From: Gammaproteobacteria bacterium
Lineage (GTDB): Bacteria; Pseudomonadota; Gammaproteobacteria; Arenicellales; Poriferihabitantaceae
Direction of reading: 5' to 3'
Assembly (NCBI GenBank): GCA_024644945.1
Contig: JAHEGU010000003.1
Location: forward strand, 1 to 64,000
Length of the DNA stretch: 64,000 bases
The notes under the pieces are model-generated. The model made no database searches. It saw only the letters and a list, made by a program, of their open reading frames with translations, and was not told the origin of the DNA. Numbering within the stretch: position 1 is the stretch's first letter; every line of letters begins with the position of its first letter. Shown here in pieces: positions 1-10,414 of this stretch. A program made the translations under genes and the position numbers.

Positions 1-384
1 ATCCCACATTAGGGCCTTTTGGGTATCTGAGTAATATATTCTCGGTCTGTATTTCATCTGCAACACTCCCTCTCTTTAAACAAAAGATTAGTATGTTGCA
101 TCGACCAGTTGAACCCGCCGTATAACTGAGACAATTGACTGAAATTTGCGACTGTCCGCTTCGGAGCAATTCCGGGCTTCCAAAAAATCCTGGTGAACGT
201 CAGCTTTTTTGGTTCATCTTGATTCCCTGAAACAGCCCAATCAATAAATCCCGGTGGAACACCAGTAAAATATTCATACTGCCATTAGACCCTCGTAATT
301 ATCAAGCAGCTTCAGCCCAGAGTGGTCGTGTTATTAACCAAGTTATCAATTCCATTTGAATGAAATTAATCCTAATATAGTCGA

Positions 385-1377
385 GTGATGAAAGCGATTT
401 GTTATACCAAATACGGAAGCCCGGATGTTCTCCAACTTAAGGAGATAAAAAAGCCTGAACCCAAGGAAGGTGAAGTCTTGATAAAAGTTCATGCTGTAGA
501 GGCAACAAAGGCAGACTGTGAACTGCGTAGTTTCAAATTTGCAGTGAAGTGGTTTTGGTTGCCTTTACGAGTGGTAATGGGAATTTTGAAGCCTAAGAAA
601 ACCATATTGGGAGGGTATTTTTCTGGAGAAGTCGAATCTATAGGTAAAGAGGTTTCAAAATTTAAAATTGGAGATCAGATTTTCGGAACTACCCGGCTCA
701 GGTTGGGCGCATATGGCGAGTACGTGTGCCTGCCGGCCAGCTACACACTTGCATTGAAGCCTTGTAATGTGAGCTTTGAAGAAGCGGCAGCCATACCTTT
801 GGGCGGACTGAATGCACTCCACTTTTTAAGAAAAGCGAATATCAAAAGTGGAGAAAGAGTTTTAGTCAACGGTGCAGGCGGAAGCATTGGTACTTTTGGG
901 GTGCAGATTGCTAAAGCAATGGGGGCGGAGGTAGTGGTTGTTGACAGCACCATCAAGAAGAAAATGTTACTCCGAATCGGGGCTGATCGATTTTTTGATT
1001 ATACGAAAGAGGACTTTACAGAGTGTGGTTTATCCTATGATGTAATCTTCAATATGGTAGCCAAAAGCTCCTATTCTAAATGTATTAAATCACTTAACCC
1101 TAAGGGGCGTTATCTGATGGCAAATCCGCGTGTATCCGACATGCTGAGGTCAATTCTGACAGCAATATTTACTGATAAGACATCGGTATTTGCTTTTGCC
1201 GGAGAAAAGGAGAAAGAGCTGCTCACACTTAAGAAAATGATTGAAGAGAATAAAATCAAACCAACCGTCGATAAAATTTATCCCCTTGAACAAGCTGCCA
1301 AAGCTCATCAAAGAGTGGAGACTGAGCAAAGATTGGGAATTGTCATAATTTCTGTGAATCGTAATAACAATGTTTAA
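385..1377 (+). CDS. Zinc-independent MDR family NAD(P)-dependent alcohol dehydrogenase / quinone oxidoreductase-like
   Basis: 330 aa ORF; MDR N-terminus (MKAICYTKYGSPDVLQLKEI) and nucleotide-binding segment GERVLVNGAGGSIGTFGVQIAKAMGAEV. Confidence 0.85.
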   Translation: MMKAICYTKYGSPDVLQLKEIKKPEPKEGEVLIKVHAVEATKADCELRSFKFAVKWFWLPLRVVMGILKPKKTILGGYFSGEVESIGKEVSKFKIGDQIFGTTRLRLGAYGEYVCLPASYTLALKPCNVSFEEAAAIPLGGLNALHFLRKANIKSGERVLVNGAGGSIGTFGVQIAKAMGAEVVVVDSTIKKKMLLRIGADRFFDYTKEDFTECGLSYDVIFNMVAKSSYSKCIKSLNPKGRYLMANPRVSDMLRSILTAIFTDKTSVFAFAGEKEKELLTLKKMIEENKIKPTVDKIYPLEQAAKAHQRVETEQRLGIVIISVNRNNNV

Positions 1378-1524
1378 TCGTTGCCAGTGAAAACCAAGAA
1401 CGGTGAACCTAAATTTCAACCTCATACATTGCAAATTTAATTATTGATTTCAATATTTTTTTACAATTAATGCCGTTATCTTGCTGCGGTGTTTGTTTAT
1501 ATTAGCGCGATAAGAGTTTAAAAA

Positions 1525-2142
1525 GTGAGTGATAGTGACAGTCTTGGTTTAATTGGAGTTCATAAACGACAGCGAGAAACATTGCTGGTTGTGCTTGGTA
1601 TCAATGCCATCATGTTTTTGCTTATAACCGGAGCTGCATTATTTGCAAAATCTACCGCGTTACTCGCCGATGGTCTCGACAATCTTGGAGACTCATTAAC
1701 CTATATCCTTAGTTTGTATGCGGTATCGAGGGGTGTGTCGGCCAAGGCAAAGGTTGCCCTGTTCAAAGGTGGTTTAATTTTTCTGGCAGCTTGTGCGGTA
1801 GCGGGGCAGATTGTGTACAGGCTGTTCGTGCCAAGCGTTCCTATATTCGAAGTCATGGGCACGTTCAGCTTACTAAGCTTGATCGCAAATTCGATTTGTA
1901 TAGTCCTGCTTCTGAAGCATCGCCATGAAGACGTGAATATGAGTTCAGTCTGGGAATGTTCGCGCAATGATATTGCTTCGAATCTGTCTGTTTTCATCGC
2001 CGCCGCAGCGGTTTGGCTAACGGGGTCGGGCTGGCCGGATATTGCGATTGCGCTCGGACTCGTAGTGATGCTCATACGCTCTTCGATCCGGGTGCTGTCA
2101 TCAGGCCTGGCAGAGTTGCGCAGTGTTGGTTCATTACAGTAA
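1525..2142 (+). CDS. Cation diffusion facilitator family transporter, short form (membrane domain only)
   Basis: 205 aa; ALLADGLDNLGDSLTYILSLYAV and ECSRNDIASNLSVFIAA resemble CDF TM2/TM5 motifs; no C-terminal cytoplasmic domain. Confidence 0.7.
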   Translation: MSDSDSLGLIGVHKRQRETLLVVLGINAIMFLLITGAALFAKSTALLADGLDNLGDSLTYILSLYAVSRGVSAKAKVALFKGGLIFLAACAVAGQIVYRLFVPSVPIFEVMGTFSLLSLIANSICIVLLLKHRHEDVNMSSVWECSRNDIASNLSVFIAAAAVWLTGSGWPDIAIALGLVVMLIRSSIRVLSSGLAELRSVGSLQ

Positions 2143-2485
2143 ATTTCTATACTCGTGACAATTCGTCCGCTATGGACGAACCGCGGTTGTTGCCGAGCAA
2201 ATCCTTGAATGACGGCTCAGGAGCAAACTCGGGTATTCACGTTGTTTTTCCCAAGGTCAGCTTTTCCCATATTTCCTATTTTCTCAGCAGCGGGCATCCA
2301 CGGGCGTTCGGGTAAACGGCTCTGAAATACTCATTGCCGACTTTACAACTTTTAAAATCAGAAGAATGCCCATTTGTATAAAGTGGACATTAAGCGCCGC
2401 AAATTACCGGTGGCAAAAAGCTGAGCGAGGAACGAGTAATGCTGTTTGATGTCCGAGTATCAAGCGCATGCGGTCGGACTTGCAA

Positions 2486-2505
2486 GCCGCTGATGCGAGG
2501 CGTTA
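2486..2505. repeat. 20-bp repeat GCCGCTGATGCGAGGCGTTA, copy 1
   Basis: Identical to 4382-4401; continues as GTTATGT. Confidence 0.85.
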
Positions 2506-2672
2506 TGTGGCAGGTATTCAGAAGCTCCGCATATACATATTCTAGCGCAAAGCAGACGGCCAAATTATCGGCCTCGGTTTCTCAGAGCGTCGCTAATTCT
2601 ACCCTCGCGGAAATTGTTACTAGCCTAGAGAGCCCAGACGTCTAAAAAAATAACTTAAAGACTATTTTTCTA

Positions 2673-3347
2673 TCAATCCGATAAAAAACCCACACCAAAA
2701 ATCATGACTGCAATTGGGACTGGAGAAACAGCAAGTATGATCGTGACGAAAAAGCCAGGCACCGAAAAGAGCCGACTGGCACCAGCAAATAGTGCAATGC
2801 CGCCGCCGCCGCCGATAACGTAATTGCCAGGAATGTTAAGTGCCGCCGCAAGTGCAAAGTACCGGTAACGTAGCAGAAAAGGCACCATGCGTTTGGGTGA
2901 GCGGCCGATTAGAAAATCTAGCCGTTCTTTCTTGTCAAGCGGCTCGATGTTCTCGAGCAACTGGCGTGTGCGTTCGATCCTCAAATCCTTAGCCATATGA
3001 ATCAGCACCTTGATCGGTATCATGCGTCCCAGAATAAAACTGAGTGATAATCCGGCTAGGGTGCACAAGTAGATCAGCAATGCGATTCGGGGTCCGAGCG
3101 TGGCCATTAGCGCAACGCCAATTTCAGCGCCGGGAACAAAAGGGACGGCTAGAAATATTGCGTAGAGGCTCGCGGAAATCATAATCGTGCGGTGCACTGC
3201 ATCCTCGTTACCCGGGCGAATTGGAAAACTCAGGGCATCAATGTAGTTTAGCGCGACTAGATTAGCTGTGACTATTAGTGTGATAACACAAACAATGATG
3301 AAAACTCTGCGCCAGCGAATACCGTAGGCAGTTTGCCCATCTTTCAT
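2673..3347 (-). CDS. Hypothetical multi-pass membrane protein, TVP38/SNARE-associated-like
   Basis: 224 aa with several hydrophobic segments; FVPGAEIGVALMATLGPRIALLIYLCTLAG and YFALAAALNIPGNYVIGGGGGIALFAGASRLFSVPGF. Confidence 0.5.
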   Translation of the reverse strand: MKDGQTAYGIRWRRVFIIVCVITLIVTANLVALNYIDALSFPIRPGNEDAVHRTIMISASLYAIFLAVPFVPGAEIGVALMATLGPRIALLIYLCTLAGLSLSFILGRMIPIKVLIHMAKDLRIERTRQLLENIEPLDKKERLDFLIGRSPKRMVPFLLRYRYFALAAALNIPGNYVIGGGGGIALFAGASRLFSVPGFFVTIILAVSPVPIAVMIFGVGFLSD

Positions 3348-3348
3348 G

Positions 3349-3840
3349 CTAGTCGGTCTTTGAAGAGCCAGTTATATTTTCGACTAACTTGCCTTCGAAT
3401 TCGAAAGTGCTTTCGACCGTCCAATACCAGCGCTTGGTAACCCAGGTTGATTTACCACTAATACGGCCCCCTTCGATAATTCCACGCCAAACAATTTTGG
3501 CGTCTTTATAGGGACATTGGGTTTCACTGATAAATTCTGTCTTGCTGCCATTAGCTCGCACGAAGTAAGGACGAGCGGGGTATTTACATCGCAGTTCGCA
3601 TTCCTTTGAAACAAAGGTGCCATTTTCGAAGATGAAGATATCCGGAATATCTTTGGGTTTACCGTCGGGGCCAAGGGCGCCACGAAAAGTAAGACCGTCT
3701 AGTGGGCCCGGCACTGCCTCTTCTGTTTCCGGTGTTACTAATTTTGAACCATCCTCATTCGCGGCCGATATCTGCAATACACTGGCAAGACCCAGGATGA
3801 CACCCAGTAAAATCGAGGAAAATGCATTGAATCGTCGCAT
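3349..3840 (-). CDS. Hypothetical secreted protein (signal peptide, Cys pair)
   Basis: 163 aa with N-terminal signal-like hydrophobic stretch; adjacent to and co-oriented with the 2673-3347 gene. Confidence 0.5.
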   Translation of the reverse strand: MRRFNAFSSILLGVILGLASVLQISAANEDGSKLVTPETEEAVPGPLDGLTFRGALGPDGKPKDIPDIFIFENGTFVSKECELRCKYPARPYFVRANGSKTEFISETQCPYKDAKIVWRGIIEGGRISGKSTWVTKRWYWTVESTFEFEGKLVENITGSSKTD

Positions 3841-4381
3841 AACTCTGCTTGAATGGCTGGTATGAATTAGCGCTCCCCAAGTGGAGAGTCAAGATCAAAT
3901 ACCACAGATAAATATGGACCATACGCCTTATGCGTTCAAATATCAAAATATGAGATTTTGCTTGAAAATTAATGACCGCATACAGCCGAATGGTCATGCT
4001 AAAAAAAGATATGGGGGCCGCTCTTGCTATCTAAGAGGCGGCCCCAGAAATTTAGACAGCGCTATAAGTAGATAAGCAGCTTCATTTACGGCACTCTGTT
4101 GCAACAAAAAAGGAGCTCATCCTGCCCAGAAGACTACGCCGGAATCATTCTTCGGACTTTAAAGTCAAAGTGGCACTGGTGGAGATTCGAGGGAACAAAA
4201 TATTAGGGATCAGCTATGACTAGAACAACAGACAGGGATGTCGAATATGAGAGAATTACCTACTACCCCAATACTCCATCATTCAAATGATAAAGGTGTG
4301 GAGATTATCCTGAATCACAAATACCATCGAATTTAAAACTATCGCATAATAATCGCTTGCAGTCGGACGCAGCGAAGATGC

Positions 4382-4401
4382 GCCGCTGATGCGAGGCGTT
4401 A
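4382..4401. repeat. 20-bp repeat GCCGCTGATGCGAGGCGTTA, copy 2
   Basis: Identical to 2486-2505; continues as GTTAGGC. Confidence 0.85.
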
Positions 4402-4796
4402 GGCCACTAAAATGTAAGGAGGAAATTAAACACAGCGCAAATTCATCAGCATCCCACCACAAAAAAATACCAAAATAAGGAGATTGAACTGCCACATGAC
4501 CAGTCCAGTTTTAGAGTTAGCCACGGTTTAAGTTGAGCTATTTAAAGCCTGCTATGCAGTATCAGAAAGTTCGCCAAGAGCATAACTGACGCATTGGTTT
4601 GAGTCTCCTGAAAAACTGCTCAGGAGCATCTTGAGCCAATAGGGGGATTCTGAAGAACGGCGGCTTTTCCAAGGTCAGGCTTGATCGAGTTCCAAATTGT
4701 AAATCGTATGTTCAGATGTTAACTTATACAGCTAGAGGAAAGTCTCCTTCTTAGTCTTGATGTGCTTCTAAAAGCAAAATGACATCAAGGCGAAAA

Positions 4797-5414
4797 TTAA
4801 TACAAACCTTTACCCCTCGAGAAAAAAAGCATTGCATCCGCTATCAGAGCGAGGCCCAGGAGCCCTAGTAACAAAGGCAGAATAAAATTTGTGATCTTGA
4901 AGAGTATTTCATTGACTTTTTTCAGCACAGGTTTGAGTTTGTTGCCACTGAGCGCATACAAAAGCGGTATTATTGCAAAGGGTGACGTATAGGCGAGGTT
5001 GTAGCCAATTAACGCAACCAATGATTCTAAAGGAGAGAGGTCGGCTCTCAGAATTTGGTTAATAGTTGCAAAATAGGGTACCGCAAACGGTACTCCGGCA
5101 AAATTCACTATTGCGCCGATACCGAAGGAATGTGCCGGTGTTAGCGCAACTTCTCTTTGACTGGATTCTTCGGGTTTGTTGTTTCGTGTTGCCCAGGCAG
5201 CGTAAACGCATGCCATACCTACCGCGCTACTGATGATGAAATCGATCGACTCTGGATTAGCAAGCCGTGTCGTTATTTTCTCTATTCCAACGGCTAGTAC
5301 AATTCCCGAAAGAAAGTAGGCTGCGGTGTGCCCAGCAAGAATCGCACTGCTGTTCAACACTGGACGACTGCTGCCGATCCCCGCAAGCATACTTGCGAAC
5401 AATACCGGATTCAA
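4797..5414 (-). CDS. GAP/Sap-like membrane protein (LysE-superfamily-like); start unclear
   Basis: 205 aa hydrophobic ORF; the called start is TTG. The N-terminus may continue in another frame to GTG at 5463 (see findings). Confidence 0.5.
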   Translation of the reverse strand: MNPVLFASMLAGIGSSRPVLNSSAILAGHTAAYFLSGIVLAVGIEKITTRLANPESIDFIISSAVGMACVYAAWATRNNKPEESSQREVALTPAHSFGIGAIVNFAGVPFAVPYFATINQILRADLSPLESLVALIGYNLAYTSPFAIIPLLYALSGNKLKPVLKKVNEILFKITNFILPLLLGLLGLALIADAMLFFSRGKGLY

Positions 5415-5984
5415 AATATCGATCAGAAGTATTGGGAAAAAGTATAGGTAGTAGATCGTTCACGAGTAGTTGTAACGGTTGTGACGGGTTCAGTTTATTA
5501 CCTTAATTTTAATTCACCAAACTTTCGATTCAAATATAAGTCCAGGTGAGGACTATGGGTGATCGTAAATTCCTTAAGCTCCGCCAAATTATTGAACCGG
5601 ATCATTACATTAACCGTTGTTTCGTCACTGCTGATAGAGGTCACCTAGGTGAACCAATTGTTATCAGGATTAACCGCAAGGTTTGTCTGACGAATACGTT
5701 GCATTGCGTTAAGGTGAAATATTTGCGATTGTTTATCTGGGAAACTGAGTAACTGGTGACCTGCAGGTATCTCGGCGACTCCATTAAATTCGATATTCAT
5801 TCTGACAGCCACTAGGCGTCTCAGTTACGTGTAAAGTGTCGCTGATCCAGTACTGCTTTAGCTATTTGCGCATTGCGTAAATGTGGTTTAAATTTCAAAG
5901 TTTTGCTTAATCAGCGGATAGCGAAGACGTACATGAAATTTGATACGTCGAATGCTGTATCGACAACCTCTAGAGGATGAATTT

Positions 5985-6605
5985 ATGAATAACAAATATG
6001 CTACGGGCCTTCTTATCGCCCTGGTTCTTTCGATCTCTTCTGCAACCATACATGCCCAGTCAGAGGCAAAAAGAAAGGGTTGGCTTGGTGCCGGCATCGG
6101 TGCTCTGGCTGGCGGTATTATTGGTGGTGACCTGGGAGGTGCGGCAGTGGGTGCGGCAGCCGGCGGTGGAATTGGTTATTTGACGGGCAATGAAGACGAC
6201 AAAAAAAAGGCCGAGGCGCAGGCGGCGGCTGAGCGAGAAGCGCGGTCCCAAGCACAGGTCACTGAAAATCCGGAAACAGCTTACAAATCGCCGGTCACCA
6301 ACCAGTTTGTAGGCAGCACCTGGCAAGTCGTCAGCTTGGTATCCGAAAGCCCCTACCCGGAATACGCTTCGATGGTGGTCAATTTTCCATCCAGCAGCAA
6401 GCTCACTACCATGGCAGTAGACAAAGATGGTAAGGCCGAAACAACCGTGGAACAATATCGTATCGTTGAAGACGCGATAGTGATTACGGGCCAAGACCCA
6501 GACACTGGTGAGACTTATGTTAATAATTTTAAATTTTCGGTGGACGGTGATCAGCTTATCGCGGTATCGCCTGAATCACGGGTAGTACTTCAGCGAGTGC
6601 AATAG
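5985..6605 (+). CDS. Glycine-zipper domain lipoprotein/exported protein
   Basis: Signal peptide followed by GWLGAGIGALAGGIIGGDLGGAAVGAAAGGGIGYLTG; ORF track opens at 5940 but MNNKYATG at 5985 gives a natural signal peptide. Confidence 0.65.
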   Translation: MNNKYATGLLIALVLSISSATIHAQSEAKRKGWLGAGIGALAGGIIGGDLGGAAVGAAAGGGIGYLTGNEDDKKKAEAQAAAEREARSQAQVTENPETAYKSPVTNQFVGSTWQVVSLVSESPYPEYASMVVNFPSSSKLTTMAVDKDGKAETTVEQYRIVEDAIVITGQDPDTGETYVNNFKFSVDGDQLIAVSPESRVVLQRVQ

Positions 6606-6771
6606 ACTATCTTTATATTGTTGGAAGAAACCTGAAGCTATGTTGCAAAAGAAAGAGCCCAACGTAAAACTAAAATCTTCGTGGATAATTTTCTAGCGAG
6701 GGCAAAGTTAGATTGGTTTGGCCCAAGAATCTGTGTGCTTGACTGATGCGGTGTACATCCGCAATAGCTGA

Positions 6772-8262
6772 ATGAAATCACTCATCGCCTGGATGTCAAT
6801 AAAAGGAAGGCATGCCAAAGCACTATTGATTCGCGCAGTAAGGCTCACGGTTATGTTTGCCTTGGGCGGTCTAATTTCTGGAATTATTGCCCTCGTAATT
6901 ATTCTCAACGGACGGCCAGATTTGAAGGTCTGGCATGAAGCGAGGCTCAACCAAGAGTTTTCGGATTCAGCCAATATCGAAACCTTTTCTGGGTACCTTG
7001 AGCTTGAAGATCGACTGTTTGAGGAATTAGAGGAGACAGTTAGCGATAAGATAGAAGAAGGAGATAAGCGTGAAATCAATCGCTACTTTGCCGGAAGTTT
7101 GAGTGACCCCGAACGTTGGCCAAAGAACTGGAATCGAACATGGGTGGTTGAGCCAGAATCTCCAACCCGAGGGATTCTATTGCTCCATGGAATGTCAGAC
7201 TCACCGTATAGCATGCGTTCGTTGGGAGAGAGAATAGCGGATGGTAAAACAGCTGCGATCGCCTTGCGTATTCCTGGCCACGGTACGTCACCTTCCGCAC
7301 TGCTCGATGTTGAATGGGAAGATATGGCGGCGGCGGTCAAAATTGCTGTTGCCCATTTAAAAGGGCAGGTCGGTAATGGCTCCATTTCGATCATCGGCTA
7401 TTCGAACGGGGGAGCACTCGCGATCGAGTATGCGCTTTCGGTTATCGAAAACTCCGAGTTGCCGCAGGTCGAAAAAATCGTTTTGATATCGCCGTCGATC
7501 GGGGTTACAAAATTAGCCGCACTTGCGATCTGGCAAAGTCGGCTGGGTCACGTTTTAGGATTAAATAAACTGGCGTGGAATGATATTCAACCGGAATATG
7601 ATCCCTACAAATATGGGTCATTTGCGCTTAACGCAGGGCGACAGGTTTTCCTGCTGACATCCGAGATCAGGAAGAGATTGGAGAAAGCTAAACAAAAGGA
7701 GGTGCTGCAAGAATTTCCCACCGTGCTTGGATTTCAATCAGTGGTAGACGCTACGGTTTCCACCCCGGCGCTGGTCGAGGTTTTATTCAACTCGTTGCCT
7801 GACCAGGGTCATGAACTCGTATTGTTTGATATCAATCGGCTGGATTCGATGGAAACAGTATTCAACCCGAAACCAACTCCAGGACTAAATGAGATGAAAG
7901 AGGAAAAGGTGCTGCCCTTTCGGTTCACTGTACTAGAGAACAGAAATGGAGAGAGTAGGGAAATTGTAGAAAGATCTAAAGAAGCGGGTAGCATGACAAT
8001 CACCATCAAAGAAACCGGTCTAGAATGGCCTAAAGGTATCTATTCACTATCACATGTGGCGCTACCTTTCCCCGAGACGGATGCCCTTTATGGCGGCGAG
8101 GCAGCGGAAAAATCGCCGGGAATCCAAATTGGAAATGTCGTGCTACGTGGTGAACGCGGAGTGTTACAGATCCCGGCTGGTACCATGCTTCGTCTTCGGT
8201 GGAATCCTTTTTATGATTTTATGGAAAAGCGCATTGTGGATTTCCTTGGGGTGAGCAAATAG
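6772..8262 (+). CDS. Alpha/beta hydrolase (membrane-anchored esterase/lipase-like)
   Basis: 496 aa; RGILLLHGMSDSPYSMRSL and SIIGYSNGGALAIEYAL (GxSxG nucleophile elbow) with N-terminal TM segment. Confidence 0.8.
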   Translation: MKSLIAWMSIKGRHAKALLIRAVRLTVMFALGGLISGIIALVIILNGRPDLKVWHEARLNQEFSDSANIETFSGYLELEDRLFEELEETVSDKIEEGDKREINRYFAGSLSDPERWPKNWNRTWVVEPESPTRGILLLHGMSDSPYSMRSLGERIADGKTAAIALRIPGHGTSPSALLDVEWEDMAAAVKIAVAHLKGQVGNGSISIIGYSNGGALAIEYALSVIENSELPQVEKIVLISPSIGVTKLAALAIWQSRLGHVLGLNKLAWNDIQPEYDPYKYGSFALNAGRQVFLLTSEIRKRLEKAKQKEVLQEFPTVLGFQSVVDATVSTPALVEVLFNSLPDQGHELVLFDINRLDSMETVFNPKPTPGLNEMKEEKVLPFRFTVLENRNGESREIVERSKEAGSMTITIKETGLEWPKGIYSLSHVALPFPETDALYGGEAAEKSPGIQIGNVVLRGERGVLQIPAGTMLRLRWNPFYDFMEKRIVDFLGVSK

Positions 8263-8324
8263 TGGCAAAACCCTTCTGTTCTTGGTCAGAGGCTATATCT
8301 CAAGATATGGCACTTCCGACAGAG

Positions 8325-9290
8325 CTAGGAATCATGACAAGTCCGCGTTGCGCTATTGGTTGATCCGACCGCTTTATCAGCAATGATCTGCTGTTTGTCG
8401 AGCAGAATTATGACGTTACCCAAAATGGCCAGAATCAGACCAATGGTGGCCACAGTCGACCATTGGTAACCTTCAAAAAGTGTAGAAAGGGCAAGCGCCA
8501 CAATGGGAAAAATCACCATGGCATAAGATGACCGGGCTGCGCCGATTCGACCTACGAGGGTAAGAAAACACCCGAATCCAAATACGGTGGAGAATATAGA
8601 GAGCCAAAACAACCCGCCTATATACTGCGCCGAATACTCGAAACTGAATTCTATACCTGCAACCCAGATATAAACCCCCATCCATAACGCGCCCCACGTC
8701 ATGCCCCAGGCATTAGTTTGCAGAACGGGGTACTGCTGACGTTGAAAGCGAGCAGAACTGATCATGCCGATGGCGGCGCAAAGCGTGCCCAGCAGGGCGA
8801 GCCCTATGCCCCGAATGGTAGCACTGGTCCAGTCAAGTTGATTGATTTCCGGTGAGAATACCAACCCAATTCCAACTATTCCGGTAAGCGCCCCTACCAG
8901 CATCATGCCGGTGATTCTGTCCCGTAACACCAGATATCCGATCACCATATTAAAAATCTGAATACAGCTGAAAATTACCGAGATTAAACCGGTGGTTAAA
9001 TGAAACGAGGCGAAGTATATGGAGATGTAGTTGAGATTAAAAAGAAACAGGCCGATGAATGCAAATCGTGCATGATCTATAAGACGATAGTGCAGCGACT
9101 TGCGCCTAATCAGGCAATAGATCAGAAGCGTTAGCGCGGCGATCACAAAACGGTAGAACACGGATACCTGAGGCGCCACCTCTCCAAGCTGGAGTTTGAT
9201 CACATACCAGGACGTGCCCCAGATTAAGATCGTCAGTACGTATAGCGCGCTGTTAGGCATGGTGCTCGTAAGAGACAAAGCGCGCATCAT
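8325..9290 (-). CDS. EamA/DMT family transporter
   Basis: 321 aa, ten-TM pattern; LTILIWGTSWYVIKLQLGEVAPQVSVFYRF and second EamA repeat RIGAARSSYAMVIFPIVALALSTLFEG. Confidence 0.85.
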   Translation of the reverse strand: MMRALSLTSTMPNSALYVLTILIWGTSWYVIKLQLGEVAPQVSVFYRFVIAALTLLIYCLIRRKSLHYRLIDHARFAFIGLFLFNLNYISIYFASFHLTTGLISVIFSCIQIFNMVIGYLVLRDRITGMMLVGALTGIVGIGLVFSPEINQLDWTSATIRGIGLALLGTLCAAIGMISSARFQRQQYPVLQTNAWGMTWGALWMGVYIWVAGIEFSFEYSAQYIGGLFWLSIFSTVFGFGCFLTLVGRIGAARSSYAMVIFPIVALALSTLFEGYQWSTVATIGLILAILGNVIILLDKQQIIADKAVGSTNSATRTCHDS

Positions 9291-9420
9291 AGCCTATCCG
9301 CTGAATTTGCGGCTACTAAAAATAAGAACAATTTAGGGCATAAGACCAATCCTAAAATTTATTGCGCCTGTTATTAAAACTTTCATGGGATAATTAATCT
9401 TTTACTAAACTTAAAAGAAC

Positions 9421-10404
9421 ATGATGCATTTCAAATTACTCGGTCGCACCGGAGTGTACGTGTCCGAACTTTGTTTCGGCACGATGTCATTTGGCGGTGA
9501 TGCTGACGTCGCCGAATCGACCAGAATGTATAAGGCAGTGCGGGATTCTGGCATCAACTTCCTCGACTGCGCCGATTCGTATAGTGGCGGAGAAGCCGAA
9601 CGTATTCTGGGTAAGTTAATCACGGGGGAGCGCGATCAGCTGGTGATTACTTCCAAATGCGCCATGTCTACCAGTGAAGATGTCAACGATCATGGCGTCA
9701 GTCGTCGCCACATAAGAAACGCTGTTGAAGCCAGTTTGAAGCGGCTCAATACCGATCGACTTGACATCCTGTTGACTCATCGTTGGAGTCCGGTGACGCC
9801 GCTTGATGAGACGCTGCGTGCTTTGGAAGATCTGGTGCGTGATGGCAAGGTGCTCTACACCGGCGCCAGCAACTATTCGGCTTGGCAGGTGCAAAAAGCG
9901 CTGGGTATTTCGGCTCAACACAATTGGACCAGATTTGAGGTGATTCAGCCAATGTATAACCTGGTGAAGCGTCAGGCAGAGGTTGAAATTTTACCGATGG
10001 CAGCATCCGAGCAGCTAGGGGTAATGACCTATGGCCCGGTTGGCGGTGGGCTGTTAAGCGGTAAATATGCTTCAGGTAGAAAGCCGGAGAGTGGACGGCT
10101 TGTAGATAATGAGGAGTATTCTGCGCGCTATGATGAAAAGTGGGTGTATAAAACCGCCGGACGATTCGGCGAGTTTGCCAAGCAGAAGGGAATACATCCG
10201 GTGAGTCTAGCGGTTGCCTGGGTTAGAGCCAATTCTATGGTGACCTGTCCAATTATAGGTGCGCGTAATTTGGAACAGCTTTATCCTTCGCTTGATGCGC
10301 TCAATGTCGAGATGAACTCTGAGCTGTATGAGCAGGTGTCCGGACTGTCAAAGGAACCTGCCTTAGCCACAGACCGGTTAGAAGAAAAGACTGGTCTCAA
10401 ATAA
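9421..10404 (+). CDS. Aldo/keto reductase
   Basis: 327 aa; LGRTGVYVSELCFGTMSFGG, FLDCADSYSGGEAERILGK, DRLDILLTHRW. Confidence 0.92.
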   Translation: MMHFKLLGRTGVYVSELCFGTMSFGGDADVAESTRMYKAVRDSGINFLDCADSYSGGEAERILGKLITGERDQLVITSKCAMSTSEDVNDHGVSRRHIRNAVEASLKRLNTDRLDILLTHRWSPVTPLDETLRALEDLVRDGKVLYTGASNYSAWQVQKALGISAQHNWTRFEVIQPMYNLVKRQAEVEILPMAASEQLGVMTYGPVGGGLLSGKYASGRKPESGRLVDNEEYSARYDEKWVYKTAGRFGEFAKQKGIHPVSLAVAWVRANSMVTCPIIGARNLEQLYPSLDALNVEMNSELYEQVSGLSKEPALATDRLEEKTGLK

Positions 10405-10414
10405 ATATAGTTTT

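Noticed and set aside
5546-5752. 68-aa ORF in the intergenic region as a small protein
   Set aside because: No recognisable domain, signal or conserved motif; length is within chance expectation.
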